Shown here one piece after another: positions 1 through 8,155 of a stretch of 24,193 bases of DNA. Numbering within the stretch: the stretch's first letter is position 1; the number at the start of each line of letters is the position of its first letter. Source of the DNA: an uncultured Agathobacter sp. Lineage in GTDB: Bacteria; Bacillota; Clostridia; Lachnospirales; Lachnospiraceae. A program made the position numbers and the translations under genes. The stretch lies in contig CAKRDT010000029.1 of the NCBI GenBank assembly GCA_934316545.1, positions 1 through 24,193 of the forward strand, written 5' to 3'. The notes under the pieces were generated by a model. The model was not told where the DNA came from. It saw nothing but the letters and a program-made list of their open reading frames with translations, and did no database searches.

Positions 1-115
1 TTGAGCGGACAAAAATCATAGAAAGAGCCCAGCGGACATTTTCAGCAAATTCTTGATTTTGGATAACTAGTGTCAGCGTAGAAGCCCGCCACCGGATCAG
101 CCCAGCCGGGGCACG

Positions 116-139
116 CCGCCACAGGAGTTTCGCAATCGC
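116..139 (+). repeat. 24-bp dispersed repeat, copy 1
   Basis: The core CCGCCACA-R-GAGTTTCGCAA-W-CGC matches bases 11058-11081 at 22 of 24 positions. It lies in the presumed 5' leader of the outgoing leftward transcript. No coding potential or clear hairpin is seen at this copy. Confidence 0.5.
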
Positions 140-159
140 TTATTTTAATTACCTATTTC

Positions 160-188
160 ATTATAAACAGGCCTCGATACGAAATCAA
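160..188 (-). promoter_or_regulatory. Outgoing sigma-A-type promoter to a gene left of the window
   Basis: On the minus strand the sequence reads TTGATT (188-183), a 17-bp spacer and TATAAT (165-160). It starts just past the pckA terminator and points out of the window, so it should serve an unseen leftward gene. A palindrome AAATCA-AC-TGATTT at 182-195 covers the -35 box and could be an operator. Confidence 0.6.
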
Positions 189-204
189 CTGATTTTCCCA
201 ACTC

Positions 205-239
205 AAAAATCCCCGCCCACAACGTGGACGAGGATTTTT
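205..239 (-). terminator. pckA rho-independent terminator
   Basis: The arms at 205-220 and 224-239 form a 16-bp stem with a 3-nt loop, and a run of T follows on the minus strand. In the minus-strand RNA the three imperfect positions are G-U wobbles. In the plus-strand RNA they would be A-C mismatches. The hairpin is therefore built to act leftward, 33 bp past the pckA stop codon. Confidence 0.85.
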
Positions 240-271
240 GTAACTCTCATATATACGTTCGAATTTTCGAA

Positions 272-1876
272 TTATAACTGAGGACCAGCTGAAACAAGTG
301 CCTTACCAGCTGCGTTGCCTTCGTACTTAGCAAAGTTCTTGTTGAATCTTGCTGCAAGATCCTTAGCCTTTGTCTCCCACTCAGAAGCATCAGCGTAAGT
401 ATCACGAGGATCAAGGATTCCTGTATCAACACCCGGAAGCTCTGTAGGAACTTCGAAGTTGAACATTGGGATCTTCTTGGTAGGAACTTCATTGATTGCT
501 CCGCTAAGGATTGCATCGATGATTCCACGAGTATCCTTAATAGAGATACGCTTTCCTGTTCCGTTCCATCCTGTATTTACGAGGTAAGCCTTAGCTCCGC
601 TCTTCTGCATCTTCTTAACAAGCTCCTCAGCGTACTTTGTAGGATGTAACTCAAGGAATGCCTGTCCGAAGCAAGCAGAGAATGTAGGTGTAGGCTCAGT
701 AATTCCACGCTCAGTACCAGCAAGCTTAGCTGTAAATCCTGACAGGAAGTAGTACTGTGTCTGCTCCGGTGTAAGGATTGATACTGGAGGAAGTACTCCA
801 AATGCATCTGCGGATAAGAAGATTACGTTCTTAGCTGCTGGAGCAGATGAAATTGGACGTACGATGTTCTTAATGTGATCGATCGGGTAAGAAACACGAG
901 TGTTCTCTGTAACGCTCTTGTCAGCGAAATCAATCTTTCCGTTTGCATCTACTGTTACGTTCTCAAGAAGAGCATCTCTTCTGATTGCATTGTAGATATC
1001 CGGCTCAGAATCCTTATCAAGGTCGATAACCTTAGCGTAGCATCCACCCTCGAAGTTGAATACGCCGTTGTCATCCCAGCCATGCTCGTCATCACCGATC
1101 AGAAGACGCTTAGGATCTGTAGATAATGTTGTCTTACCTGTTCCTGAAAGACCGAAGAATACAGCTGTGTTCTCGCCATTTAAGTCTGTGTTTGCAGAGC
1201 AGTGCATAGAAGCCATACCCTTAAGAGGCAGGAAGTAGTTCATCATAGAGAACATACCCTTCTTCATCTCTCCGCCGTACCATGTATTGATGATAACCTG
1301 TTCCTTGCTTGTGATATTGAAAGCTACACATGTCTCAGAGTTTAATCCTAACTCAGCGTAGTTCTCAACTTTTGCCTTAGAAGCATTGTATACGACAAAG
1401 TCAGGCTCGAAGCTCTCAAGTTCCTCAGCGGTTGGCTTAATGAACATGTTTGTTACGAAATGAGCCTGCCAAGCTACCTCTACGATAAAACGGATCGCCA
1501 TACGTGTATCTTTATTCGCTCCACAGAAAGCATCTACAACGAAAAGTCTCTTGTTGCAAAGTTCCTTCTTAGCGATATCCTTAACAACAGCCCATGTCTC
1601 TTCTGTCATTGGGTGGTTGTCGTTCTTGTACTCGTCTGTTGTCCACCATACAGTGTCCTTAGAATTCTTATCCATAACAATGTATTTGTCTTTTGGTGAA
1701 CGTCCGGTATAAATACCAGTCATTACATTGACAGCGCCAAGCTCTGTCTCCTTTCCAACTTCGTATCCCTCGAGACCAGCCTTTGTCTCTTCCTCAAACA
1801 ATACGTCATAAGAAGGATTGTAAACGATTTCTGTAGTTCCGGTAATTCCATACTTGCTTAAATCAATTGTTGCCAT
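272..1876 (-). CDS. pckA: Phosphoenolpyruvate carboxykinase (ATP)
   Basis: This cytosolic enzyme interconverts oxaloacetate + ATP and PEP + CO2 + ADP. In fermentative gut Clostridia it often runs toward oxaloacetate, or serves gluconeogenesis. The 534-residue length is normal for the ATP-dependent family. Visible signatures are TGRSPKDKY (57-65, substrate arginine), YGGEMKKG (200-207, metal-binding lysine region), His225, the P-loop GLSGTGKTT (242-250) and GDDEHGW (261-267, metal-binding aspartates). The start has a GGAG ribosome site 10 nt upstream and the usual N-terminus. The gene stands alone between its own promoter (1952-1979) and terminator (205-239). All the family residues I looked for are present. 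Confidence 0.98.
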   Translation of the reverse strand: MATIDLSKYGITGTTEIVYNPSYDVLFEEETKAGLEGYEVGKETELGAVNVMTGIYTGRSPKDKYIVMDKNSKDTVWWTTDEYKNDNHPMTEETWAVVKDIAKKELCNKRLFVVDAFCGANKDTRMAIRFIVEVAWQAHFVTNMFIKPTAEELESFEPDFVVYNASKAKVENYAELGLNSETCVAFNITSKEQVIINTWYGGEMKKGMFSMMNYFLPLKGMASMHCSANTDLNGENTAVFFGLSGTGKTTLSTDPKRLLIGDDEHGWDDNGVFNFEGGCYAKVIDLDKDSEPDIYNAIRRDALLENVTVDANGKIDFADKSVTENTRVSYPIDHIKNIVRPISSAPAAKNVIFLSADAFGVLPPVSILTPEQTQYYFLSGFTAKLAGTERGITEPTPTFSACFGQAFLELHPTKYAEELVKKMQKSGAKAYLVNTGWNGTGKRISIKDTRGIIDAILSGAINEVPTKKIPMFNFEVPTELPGVDTGILDPRDTYADASEWETKAKDLAARFNKNFAKYEGNAAGKALVSAGPQL

Positions 1877-1951
1877 CTTGCACTGACTCCTTTTCTCTAA
1901 TTATTCACAGAAGCTTCTTTTGTTTGTCACTTTTCCAACTTCTTCGCATAT

Positions 1952-1979
1952 ATTATACATGATTGATTTTCAAAATCAA
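1952..1979 (-). promoter_or_regulatory. pckA promoter
   Basis: The minus strand reads TTGATT (1979-1974), a 16-bp spacer and TATAAT (1957-1952), about 75 bp upstream of the pckA start. Both boxes are close to the sigma-A consensus. Confidence 0.7.
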
Positions 1980-1980
1980 T
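1962..1980. promoter_or_regulatory. Perfect 19-bp palindrome over the pckA -35 box (operator candidate)
   Basis: The arms ATTGATTTT and AAAATCAAT flank a single central base. The site overlaps the -35 hexamer and most of the promoter spacer, as a repressor operator would. The regulator is unknown. It is not a terminator, because the arms are AT-rich and no T-run follows. Confidence 0.5.
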
Positions 1981-2010
1981 ATGCTTGCAAAATATTTTGT
2001 TAAAAATTTA

Positions 2011-2853
2011 TCATTTTTTCTTCTGCTCTGCTTTCTCTATATATAGTAGGATCTCGTCAAGTTCCGAAGCCGGTACTTTTGTGTATTCTGCAAGTTCGGC
2101 GATGCCAGGCTTCATTCCTTTCTCTTTTTCAAGGTACTTGACTGCTTCATTGACCAGGGCGATCCTGCCTACCATTGCATCCTCGCTTTCAACGTCTCCC
2201 TCTTCTTCCAATATGCAGGATTTCATAGCATTTTCGATTTCCGTTGCAAGTTCTGATTCAACATCAATTTTCTCATGAGAGCCGCAAAGTTCGGTAAGAC
2301 AAAGGAAAAGCGCCATATTTCCCTCCTGCACGACATCCTGAAGGCTGTCCGGATCATTCGACTCTGTCAGTTTCTTTGCATTTTCCAGCACAACCGGAAG
2401 CCAGCAATTTGTGATGTCAGCAATCACTCTCTCATCTCCGCCGAGAAGTGCCTGATACATTTTCTCCTGCTTTTCCTTGGAATAAGTAGAAAGTTCACGC
2501 AACTCGTCAAGATACATCTGAAAGACGCCGGTGCTCTCAACTTCATCGCTCGCTGTACTGTCCGATCCTTTTGCTGCCTTTCCGGTCTTTTTATTGGCCC
2601 CCGCCCGCTCATCATCCGTCTCGCTATCATCCGATTGCGAAGTTTCCTCCTGCGATGGGGCATTTTCCGCAATCGGCTCATCTTCCGGATGCGGATTTAG
2701 AAGAAATTCCAGCACCATGTTCTGTTGCTCTTCGTTCAAATCCATATCCTTGAAGTACCCTAAGATTTCTTCACGCGTCATATTTCCCTGTGACACGCGG
2801 ATGATCTCCGCTACCTCATGGATGGTTTCTGTAAATAATCCTTGGTCTAACAT
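2011..2853 (-). CDS. Truncated sigma-70-like protein lacking regions 2.3-2.4 and 4
   Basis: The 280-residue protein resembles a primary sigma factor with parts removed. Residues 1-54 match region 1.1 (MTREEILGYFKDMDL). Residues 55-107 are an acidic, low-complexity linker. Residues 108-190 match regions 1.2 to 2.2 (FQMYLDELREL, then LQDVVQEGNMALF, the counterpart of the core-binding DLIQEGNxGL). The aromatic helix that melts and reads the -10 element is replaced by an acidic stretch (191-228). Residues 229-273 look like region 3, and the protein ends without region 4. The start at 2853 is chosen for its GGAGG site 6 nt upstream; an in-frame ATG at 2880 has none. It lies 75 bp behind the AAA+ gene. 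A role in RNA polymerase or sigma control is inference. Confidence 0.7.
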   Translation of the reverse strand: MLDQGLFTETIHEVAEIIRVSQGNMTREEILGYFKDMDLNEEQQNMVLEFLLNPHPEDEPIAENAPSQEETSQSDDSETDDERAGANKKTGKAAKGSDSTASDEVESTGVFQMYLDELRELSTYSKEKQEKMYQALLGGDERVIADITNCWLPVVLENAKKLTESNDPDSLQDVVQEGNMALFLCLTELCGSHEKIDVESELATEIENAMKSCILEEEGDVESEDAMVGRIALVNEAVKYLEKEKGMKPGIAELAEYTKVPASELDEILLYIEKAEQKKK

Positions 2854-2928
2854 CTGATTCCTCCATATAGCGATCTGCATTTCTTATTAATATGTAAGCC
2901 GCTCCATCATTTTATTCACTTCTGTCTG

Positions 2929-4413
2929 TTAAGCCAGCAATTCGCGCACCATTGCCGCATCAAATACAACTTTATCCAAATGATCCACCTCGATGCGGTA
3001 TAACGCATTCGCTGCAATGTGTTCCGCCGCCTGCTCAAGATCACGGATTCCTGACGTGTTCTTATACTGATCCACGATTGCATCGAGCGCCTCGTCCGTA
3101 ATCACACACTCTTCTTCGCGAAGGCTGATCCTTTTCAGCACCTTTGGCAGCGCAAACTTCGAGAAGATCACCTTCTTCTCCTCCGTCGTATAGTCAGGGA
3201 TATCGATGACTGCAAAACGTGACATAAGCGGCGCGCTGATCTGTGACTTATCGTTTGCGGTAGCGATCGGATAGACTCCAACCGTTGGGATCATACACTC
3301 CATATAATTGTCCGTAAATCCAAGATTATCAAGGAGCGTCAAAAGTACATCTGCCGGATTTCCATTGCCTTTTCCCGCCGCAGCCTTATCAAGCTCGTTA
3401 ATGATAAACACCAGGCTTGACTCTCCTGCCATGGAGAATGCATCCATAATGATTCCCGGTTTCGCATTCGCGTATACACGGGAGCTTCCCGTCAACTGCT
3501 CCGGATCGTTGATCGAACTCATATCAAGGGTTGTCCACGGAAGCTTTAAGATTCGGGCTACCGCATAAGCGATCTGTGACTTACCGGTTCCCGCCGGTCC
3601 GACCAGAAGAAGTCCGTATGCAGGAAGCGTATGGGTTCGGTTGATCTGGATGATCGTCTCGATAATTCTCTGCTTTACGCGCTCCATGCCGTACAGTTCT
3701 TCGTCAAGGATACGGCGCGCCTCGTTCGGATCGATTGCCTCAAAATAATTGCTCTTCCACTGAATATTCATCATAATAGATAGTGCTCTCTGCGCGTGGC
3801 GGCGTTCCTCCGGCGATACCTCGTTGGAACGTGCAACCGCAAGGTTACGTCTTGCCCACAGACGGATGTTGTCCGGAAGAGTTCTGCCCGCGCAGTTCAT
3901 GAAATCCGTAATACTCTGTAAGCTGGTCAGTTTCATATCGTCGCCGTCTTCATCCTGATCCTCATCTTCAATTTCATCCGCAGGTGCGCTGCTCGCGAGC
4001 AGACGATCGATCATAAACTGTAAGAAACCATCCTCAGCCGAAAGTTTTGTGCCTCCGCCGAAGGCGATCTCACGAATTTTGTATACGGCATAGCCCCTGT
4101 CCGTATTCTCGCCGGACAGACGCACATTGATGTGATTCTCTCCGAGCCAGCGCAGAAGGCTGACAAAACGCGCATCCATCTCTAAGATATCTGCACTGAT
4201 CGTGCTCTCTTTCTCCTGAAACTCAAACGAAGTACGCTTGATCGGATTTGTGAACACACCGGATGAATGGTGGTTCCACTTATGCTCCCTGTTGTCAAGA
4301 AGCATGATCGGATGCTCGGCACACGGCACCGATTCATTCGAACGAAACGTTGTATAGGTGCAAACCGGATCCTTGTTTGCATCCGGCGTATTATTAAAAT
4401 CAAATACTGGCAT
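2929..4413 (-). CDS. Lon-like AAA+ ATPase without protease domain
   Basis: The 494-residue protein has a variable N-terminal half with an acidic patch (146-159). The segment DPNEARRILDEELYGMERVK (228-247) corresponds to the linker before the Lon AAA+ module. Walker A is GPAGTGKS (272-279), sensor 1 is ATAN (384-387), the arginine finger is in SRF (R399) and sensor 2 is in GIRDLEQ (R457). Walker B is FIINELDK (336-343): the usual metal-binding Asp is Asn339, while catalytic Glu340 remains. The protein ends after the AAA+ lid, so the Ser-Lys protease domain of Lon is absent. That suggests a remodelling or chaperone role rather than proteolysis. It has a strong AAAGGAGG ribosome site, starts 24 bp after the PIN toxin stop and precedes the sigma-like gene. 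The partner is unknown. Confidence 0.8.
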   Translation of the reverse strand: MPVFDFNNTPDANKDPVCTYTTFRSNESVPCAEHPIMLLDNREHKWNHHSSGVFTNPIKRTSFEFQEKESTISADILEMDARFVSLLRWLGENHINVRLSGENTDRGYAVYKIREIAFGGGTKLSAEDGFLQFMIDRLLASSAPADEIEDEDQDEDGDDMKLTSLQSITDFMNCAGRTLPDNIRLWARRNLAVARSNEVSPEERRHAQRALSIMMNIQWKSNYFEAIDPNEARRILDEELYGMERVKQRIIETIIQINRTHTLPAYGLLLVGPAGTGKSQIAYAVARILKLPWTTLDMSSINDPEQLTGSSRVYANAKPGIIMDAFSMAGESSLVFIINELDKAAAGKGNGNPADVLLTLLDNLGFTDNYMECMIPTVGVYPIATANDKSQISAPLMSRFAVIDIPDYTTEEKKVIFSKFALPKVLKRISLREEECVITDEALDAIVDQYKNTSGIRDLEQAAEHIAANALYRIEVDHLDKVVFDAAMVRELLA

Positions 4414-4437
4414 GATATTTCCTCCTTTGATAATACC

Positions 4438-4839
4438 TTATAAATTTAAGAAATCAGCAGCTGTCATAATTCTAGGATAATCAACCATTGAATCTAAAAA
4501 ATCTTTGTCACCAGTTAACAAAATATCCGCTTGCGCACTGATGGCAGCACGCAAAATAGGACGATCCATGACATCTCGAATCTCATTCTCAGATTCGTAT
4601 TCTGTTTCTGGTATCTTAACAATTGAAATTGTAGCAAGTGCGATTGCTAAAAAGGTCTCTAATGCAGCAAGTTTTTGAGGGAATTTTCTATTAAATATTC
4701 TACGTAACTCATCAAGGTTTTGTTCACATATAATTCCCTTATTTGGATATGTGACCGCCTTAAAAAATGCTCGGCTTGGTGTTCCTTTCGGATTTAATGC
4801 CGCAGAAATAAGAATATTTGTATCAATCAATACCTTCAT
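4438..4839 (-). CDS. PIN-domain toxin of a toxin-antitoxin pair
   Basis: A 133-residue single-domain PIN protein, predicted to be a metal-dependent ribonuclease. The expected acidic residues are Asp6 (LIDTN), Glu44, Asp92 (in RDVMDRPIL) and Asp111/Asp113 (TGDKDF). The length is normal for PIN toxins. Its ATG overlaps the antitoxin stop codon by 4 bp (ATGA), which implies translational coupling. The pair is visibly more AT-rich than the genes on either side, which suggests acquisition. The RNA target cannot be read from sequence. Confidence 0.9.
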   Translation of the reverse strand: MKVLIDTNILISAALNPKGTPSRAFFKAVTYPNKGIICEQNLDELRRIFNRKFPQKLAALETFLAIALATISIVKIPETEYESENEIRDVMDRPILRAAISAQADILLTGDKDFLDSMVDYPRIMTAADFLNL

Positions 4840-5111
4840 TCGTCCTCACTTTCTGTACGAACATCCTTAACTAGATTTTCAATATCATCTTCGGATGTAA
4901 GTCCCACCTCTTCAGCGACTCCGCTCATTTGTTTTTGGAACATTTTCATTGCATACACCGCAGAATTATAAATATGAACTGATCCATTTTCCACAACAAA
5001 TGTTATTCTATCACCATTAGAAACACCAAGAACATCACGAACATCTTTAGGAATCGTAACTTGTCCTTTAGACATAACTTTTGCATTATCAATAAATGTA
5101 TTTGCAACCAT
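4836..5111 (-). CDS. AbrB/SpoVT-family antitoxin
   Basis: A 91-residue protein with a SpoVT/AbrB swapped-hairpin DNA-binding domain at about residues 10-53 (core MSKGQVTIPKDVRDVLGVSNGD). The acidic C-terminal tail (about 54-91) probably binds and blocks the PIN toxin. An AGGAGG site lies 8 nt before the start. The gene is first in the operon, and a perfect inverted repeat sits just upstream at its transcription start (5140-5163). That is the expected place for autorepression by the antitoxin or the complex. Confidence 0.9.
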   Translation of the reverse strand: MVANTFIDNAKVMSKGQVTIPKDVRDVLGVSNGDRITFVVENGSVHIYNSAVYAMKMFQKQMSGVAEEVGLTSEDDIENLVKDVRTESEDE

Positions 5112-5139
5112 AATATTTGCCTCCTAAAATCAAAATAGG

Positions 5140-5163
5140 GAAAGTAGGGTATTCCCTACTTTC
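5140..5163. promoter_or_regulatory. Operator candidate of the toxin-antitoxin operon
   Basis: A perfect inverted repeat with arms GAAAGTAGGG and CCCTACTTTC and a 4-nt centre. It directly abuts the -10 box, so it covers the expected transcription start. Binding by the AbrB-type antitoxin is the simplest reading. Confidence 0.65.
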
Positions 5164-5191
5164 ATTATATGTAATTTATATAAAAATACAA
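5164..5191 (-). promoter_or_regulatory. Promoter of the toxin-antitoxin / AAA+ / sigma-like operon
   Basis: The minus strand reads TTGTAT (5191-5186), a 16-bp spacer and TATAAT (5169-5164). No space for another promoter exists between the toxin stop and the AAA+ start (24 bp). This promoter may therefore also read into the AAA+ and sigma-like genes, unless one lies inside the toxin gene. Confidence 0.6.
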
Positions 5192-5231
5192 ATAAAATTT
5201 ATATAAAACCGTTTTACAGTATCTACAGTTA

Positions 5232-5259
5232 GAGAGGTTGCCCTCTCGGACAACCTCTC
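5232..5259 (-). terminator. Hairpin past tcdA (weak terminator)
   Basis: Nine-base arms GAGAGGTTG and CAACCTCTC flank a 10-nt loop, 11 bp past the tcdA stop codon. A good T-run is missing on either strand, so termination is likely but not certain. Confidence 0.5.
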
Positions 5260-5270
5260 GTCATTTCTTT

Positions 5271-6029
5271 TTATACCATTTTACACAGATCCCTCACAAC
5301 CTCGCCCGCGATAATAAGTCCCGCAACCGACGGCACGAATGCCACGCTTCCCGGAATATCTCTTCTCTCGGTGCATTTGTGTTCAGCTCCCGGCGGGCAG
5401 ATGCAGTTGGTTCTGCAGCTGATCGACATATCTTCCAGTGGGCGTGTCGGAATCTCCTCGGAGTATACAACTTTCAGCTTGCGCACACCGCGCTTCTTAA
5501 GCTCGCGGCGCATAACCTTCGCAAGCGGACACACCTTGGTCTTGTAGATATCCGCCACCTTAAACTGGCTTCCGTCAAGCTTGTTGCCGGCGCCCATGCT
5601 GCTGATGATCGGCACATTCTTTTCCTTGGCTTTCATGACCAGAGCAATTTTGGCCGTCACCGTATCCACTGCATCAACGATATAATCATATTCCTCAAAC
5701 GGAAATTCGTCAGCGTTCTCCGGCAGAAAGAAACAATTATGAATGTTTACCTTTGCATCCGGATTGATATCTAAGATGCGTTCCTTCATGACCTCTGTCT
5801 TGTATCGGCCAACCGTTTTTCTTGTCGCAATAATCTGACGGTTCAGATTCGTCAGACAGACCTTATCGTCATCAATCAGATCAAATTCACCGACACCGCT
5901 TCGCACCAGTGCCTCGCACACATATCCACCGACGCCGCCGATACCAAACACGGCGACACGCGAATTTGCTAATTTATCCATGGCTTCTTTGCCAAGAAGT
6001 AATTGTGTTCTTGAAAACTGATTCAGCAT
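5271..6029 (-). CDS. tcdA: tRNA threonylcarbamoyladenosine dehydratase
   Basis: An E1-like ThiF/MoeB-fold enzyme that uses ATP to cyclise t6A37 of tRNA to ct6A. The 252-residue protein begins MLNQFSRTQLLLGKEAM, the typical TcdA N-terminus. The nucleotide-binding loop is FGIGGVGG (28-35), followed by the acidic strand end LIDDD (51-55) and LNRQ (62-65). A cysteine-rich segment SCRTNCICPPG lies near 204-214, as in many family members. The start at 6029 has AAGGGG 5 nt upstream; an in-frame ATG at 6053 lacks a ribosome site. The gene appears to be monocistronic. Confidence 0.93.
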   Translation of the reverse strand: MLNQFSRTQLLLGKEAMDKLANSRVAVFGIGGVGGYVCEALVRSGVGEFDLIDDDKVCLTNLNRQIIATRKTVGRYKTEVMKERILDINPDAKVNIHNCFFLPENADEFPFEEYDYIVDAVDTVTAKIALVMKAKEKNVPIISSMGAGNKLDGSQFKVADIYKTKVCPLAKVMRRELKKRGVRKLKVVYSEEIPTRPLEDMSISCRTNCICPPGAEHKCTERRDIPGSVAFVPSVAGLIIAGEVVRDLCKMV

Positions 6030-6058
6030 ATTTTCCCCTTTATCTGATTTCATAGCAA

Positions 6059-6079
6059 AAGCAGCATCTACTGCTGCTT
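6059..6079 (-). terminator. Hairpin between the kinase-like gene and tcdA
   Basis: The arms AAGCAGCA and TGCTGCTT flank a 5-nt loop. On the minus strand the stem is followed only by TTTT. It may end the upstream permease/kinase-like operon or partly attenuate tcdA. No other terminator was seen in this 124-bp gap. Confidence 0.4.
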
Positions 6080-6153
6080 CTACTCTCTTACCTTATAAGT
6101 TATATCCTAGTACATTAGTATAATATACCGCACATACCATCAAAAATCAAGAA

Positions 6154-6747
6154 CTACTCGTAGCGTTTCTGCAAATACTGCTCCAATACTTCCACCGTCT
6201 TTTCCATACCGAGTGTCGAGCTGTTCATACACAGATCATACATTCTTGAATCGCCCCATTTGCCTTCGCTGTGGCGGTTGTGATACGCTTTACGGTTTCT
6301 GTCATGTCGTGCCATCTTTGCTTTGGCGTCTTTTTCGGTCAATTCATACACCTCCATCGTACGCTGCAGCTTCTTCTCATAATCTCCGAGAATAAAGATC
6401 GAAGTCAGACACTCAAACTCCTTTAGCACCGTCTCGGAGCATCGTCCTACAACAACAAACGAATCACCCTTTTGCGCTTTTTTCCTGAGAAGCTCAAACT
6501 GCATCTGCGCAATGGTTTCCTCTGGAGAGCTGCTATGGCCTCTGACCGTTCTTCGCGGGACAAAGCGTGGTGCTTCATCATACGGATGCAGATTGTTCGC
6601 ATCTACAAGTTTCTCCTTCGCGATCATTTCAATGATATTACGATCCAAAAATTCCAATTGCATATATTCCGCAATACATTTGGCAATTTCATGCCCTCCG
6701 CTTCCGAACTCACGACTTACGGAAATGATTCTCTGCTTTTCTCCCAT
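6154..6747 (-). CDS. Cytidylate-kinase-like family protein
   Basis: A 197-residue P-loop protein of the AAA_26 cytidylate-kinase-like family common in Firmicutes. It shows SREFGSGGHEIAK (11-23), a modified nucleotide-binding loop. GRCSET follows in the middle, and near the C-terminus is the family's WGD...YDLCMNSSTLG segment. The true nucleotide substrate of this family is not established, so it should not be named cmk. The start at 6747 has AGGAGAGGG upstream; a longer in-frame reading to 6954 runs into the permease gene. It follows the permease stop by 11 bp, hence one operon. Confidence 0.8.
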   Translation of the reverse strand: MGEKQRIISVSREFGSGGHEIAKCIAEYMQLEFLDRNIIEMIAKEKLVDANNLHPYDEAPRFVPRRTVRGHSSSPEETIAQMQFELLRKKAQKGDSFVVVGRCSETVLKEFECLTSIFILGDYEKKLQRTMEVYELTEKDAKAKMARHDRNRKAYHNRHSEGKWGDSRMYDLCMNSSTLGMEKTVEVLEQYLQKRYE

Positions 6748-6758
6748 ATCGCCCTCTC

Positions 6759-8117
6759 CTATACATAACGCAGCCAAATAGTTACCATTGAAATCACAAG
6801 CACAATGATTGTGGCAGGAATTGCCGACTTGCAATATGTTCCCCAGCCGATCGGATGACCTTCCTTTGTTGCCACAGAAATTCCGACAACGTTGGCAGAT
6901 GCTCCGATCGGTGTCGCGCTGCCACCAATATCCGTTCCCATGGAAAGCGTCCACGCAAGCATCGATAAATCGGCTCCACTCGATGCTGCAAGGGTCTTAA
7001 TGATCGGCACCATCGTTGCCGCAAACGGGATATTATCTACGAACGCACTTGCCACAGCAGAAATCCATAGTATGATGGCAACCATAAGATAAAGATTTCC
7101 TTTGCTCCACTTTTCAATGAGCTGTGCAATCAGATTTAAAATCTCCGTCTGTTCGAGTCCCCCAACCACAACAAACAATCCGATAAAGAACAATAACGTC
7201 TTATAATCCACACATTTGATAATATGCATGCGCTTACCGCTTGCAGTAAGGATCGTAAGAAGCGCAATAAATACCCCGATAAAAGCCACTGTAAGTCCTG
7301 TGTTGGCATGCGTTACAAGAAGAACCACCGCACATGCAAAAATAATGCAGCTGACTACGAAATCTTTCTTGCTCGGCACTCCGTCCCACGGATCAATATT
7401 GACATCCCGCTGCACGTATCCTTCCACTTTTTTCTTTAATTCTTTGCGGAAACAAAAGTAAAAGAAGATGACTACAACCACCAGCGAAAGGAGAGCTATC
7501 ACTCCGGTATTCGTCACGAAATCAAAAAACGAATACCTTAATGCGGTTCCGATAATGATATTCGGCGGATCTCCACACATCGTGGACGAACCACCGAGGT
7601 TCGCACAAAATATTTCTGTCAGGATCATTGGTACCGGATTAAATCCGAGCAGCTTCGCAAGTTCCACCGTGACCGCTGCCAGAAACAAAATGACCGTGAT
7701 GCTGTCAATAAACATTGCAAGAAGTGCTGACATGATCATAAAAGTAATAAAAATCGGAATCACCTGAAAATGTACCAATTTGGCGATTGTAATGCAAAGC
7801 CAATGAAAAAAGCCCGACTTTGCCATCCCCTCCACCATTATCATCATTCCGGCGATAAAAAGAATCGTTGCCCAGTTGATGCCGGCACTTTCCTCCTCAA
7901 TCGCTCCTGCCTCATACCAGAATTTCAGTGAAAAGATACTCTTTACATTGAGCGTATCGATCACAGCTGTCATGCTGTGCATACATACCCCGAATACAAG
8001 AACAAGAACGGCAAGTGCGCATCCAAGTGTCACCCATTGTCGTTCGATTTTTTCGGTAATGATCAATAAAAACATAACAACAAAGATCAGTACCGCAATG
8101 ATCTGCGCTGCTAACAT
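6759..8117 (-). CDS. ArsB/NhaD-type (IT superfamily) membrane transporter
   Basis: A 452-residue polytopic membrane protein with roughly 11-12 hydrophobic segments by eye. The N-terminal half has the GDPPNIIIGTA motif typical of the ArsB/P-protein/NhaD branch. The C-terminal half has the related PIGASANVVG, consistent with an inverted internal duplication. Family members move anions such as arsenite, dicarboxylates or citrate, or exchange sodium for protons; the substrate cannot be decided here. AAGGAG lies 7 nt before the start. No arsenic genes are nearby. It is first in an operon with the kinase-like gene, which gives no metabolic hint. Confidence 0.85.
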   Translation of the reverse strand: MLAAQIIAVLIFVVMFLLIITEKIERQWVTLGCALAVLVLVFGVCMHSMTAVIDTLNVKSIFSLKFWYEAGAIEEESAGINWATILFIAGMMIMVEGMAKSGFFHWLCITIAKLVHFQVIPIFITFMIMSALLAMFIDSITVILFLAAVTVELAKLLGFNPVPMILTEIFCANLGGSSTMCGDPPNIIIGTALRYSFFDFVTNTGVIALLSLVVVVIFFYFCFRKELKKKVEGYVQRDVNIDPWDGVPSKKDFVVSCIIFACAVVLLVTHANTGLTVAFIGVFIALLTILTASGKRMHIIKCVDYKTLLFFIGLFVVVGGLEQTEILNLIAQLIEKWSKGNLYLMVAIILWISAVASAFVDNIPFAATMVPIIKTLAASSGADLSMLAWTLSMGTDIGGSATPIGASANVVGISVATKEGHPIGWGTYCKSAIPATIIVLVISMVTIWLRYV

Positions 8118-8155
8118 AGTAAAACTCCTTCTCTCCCCATTTGTACTATTTATAC

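Noticed and set aside
6748..6954. Longer N-terminus for the cytidylate-kinase-like protein
   Set aside because: The extra 69 residues run through the end of the permease gene in another frame and match nothing. The ATG at 6747 has a strong ribosome site and begins the family's conserved N-terminus.
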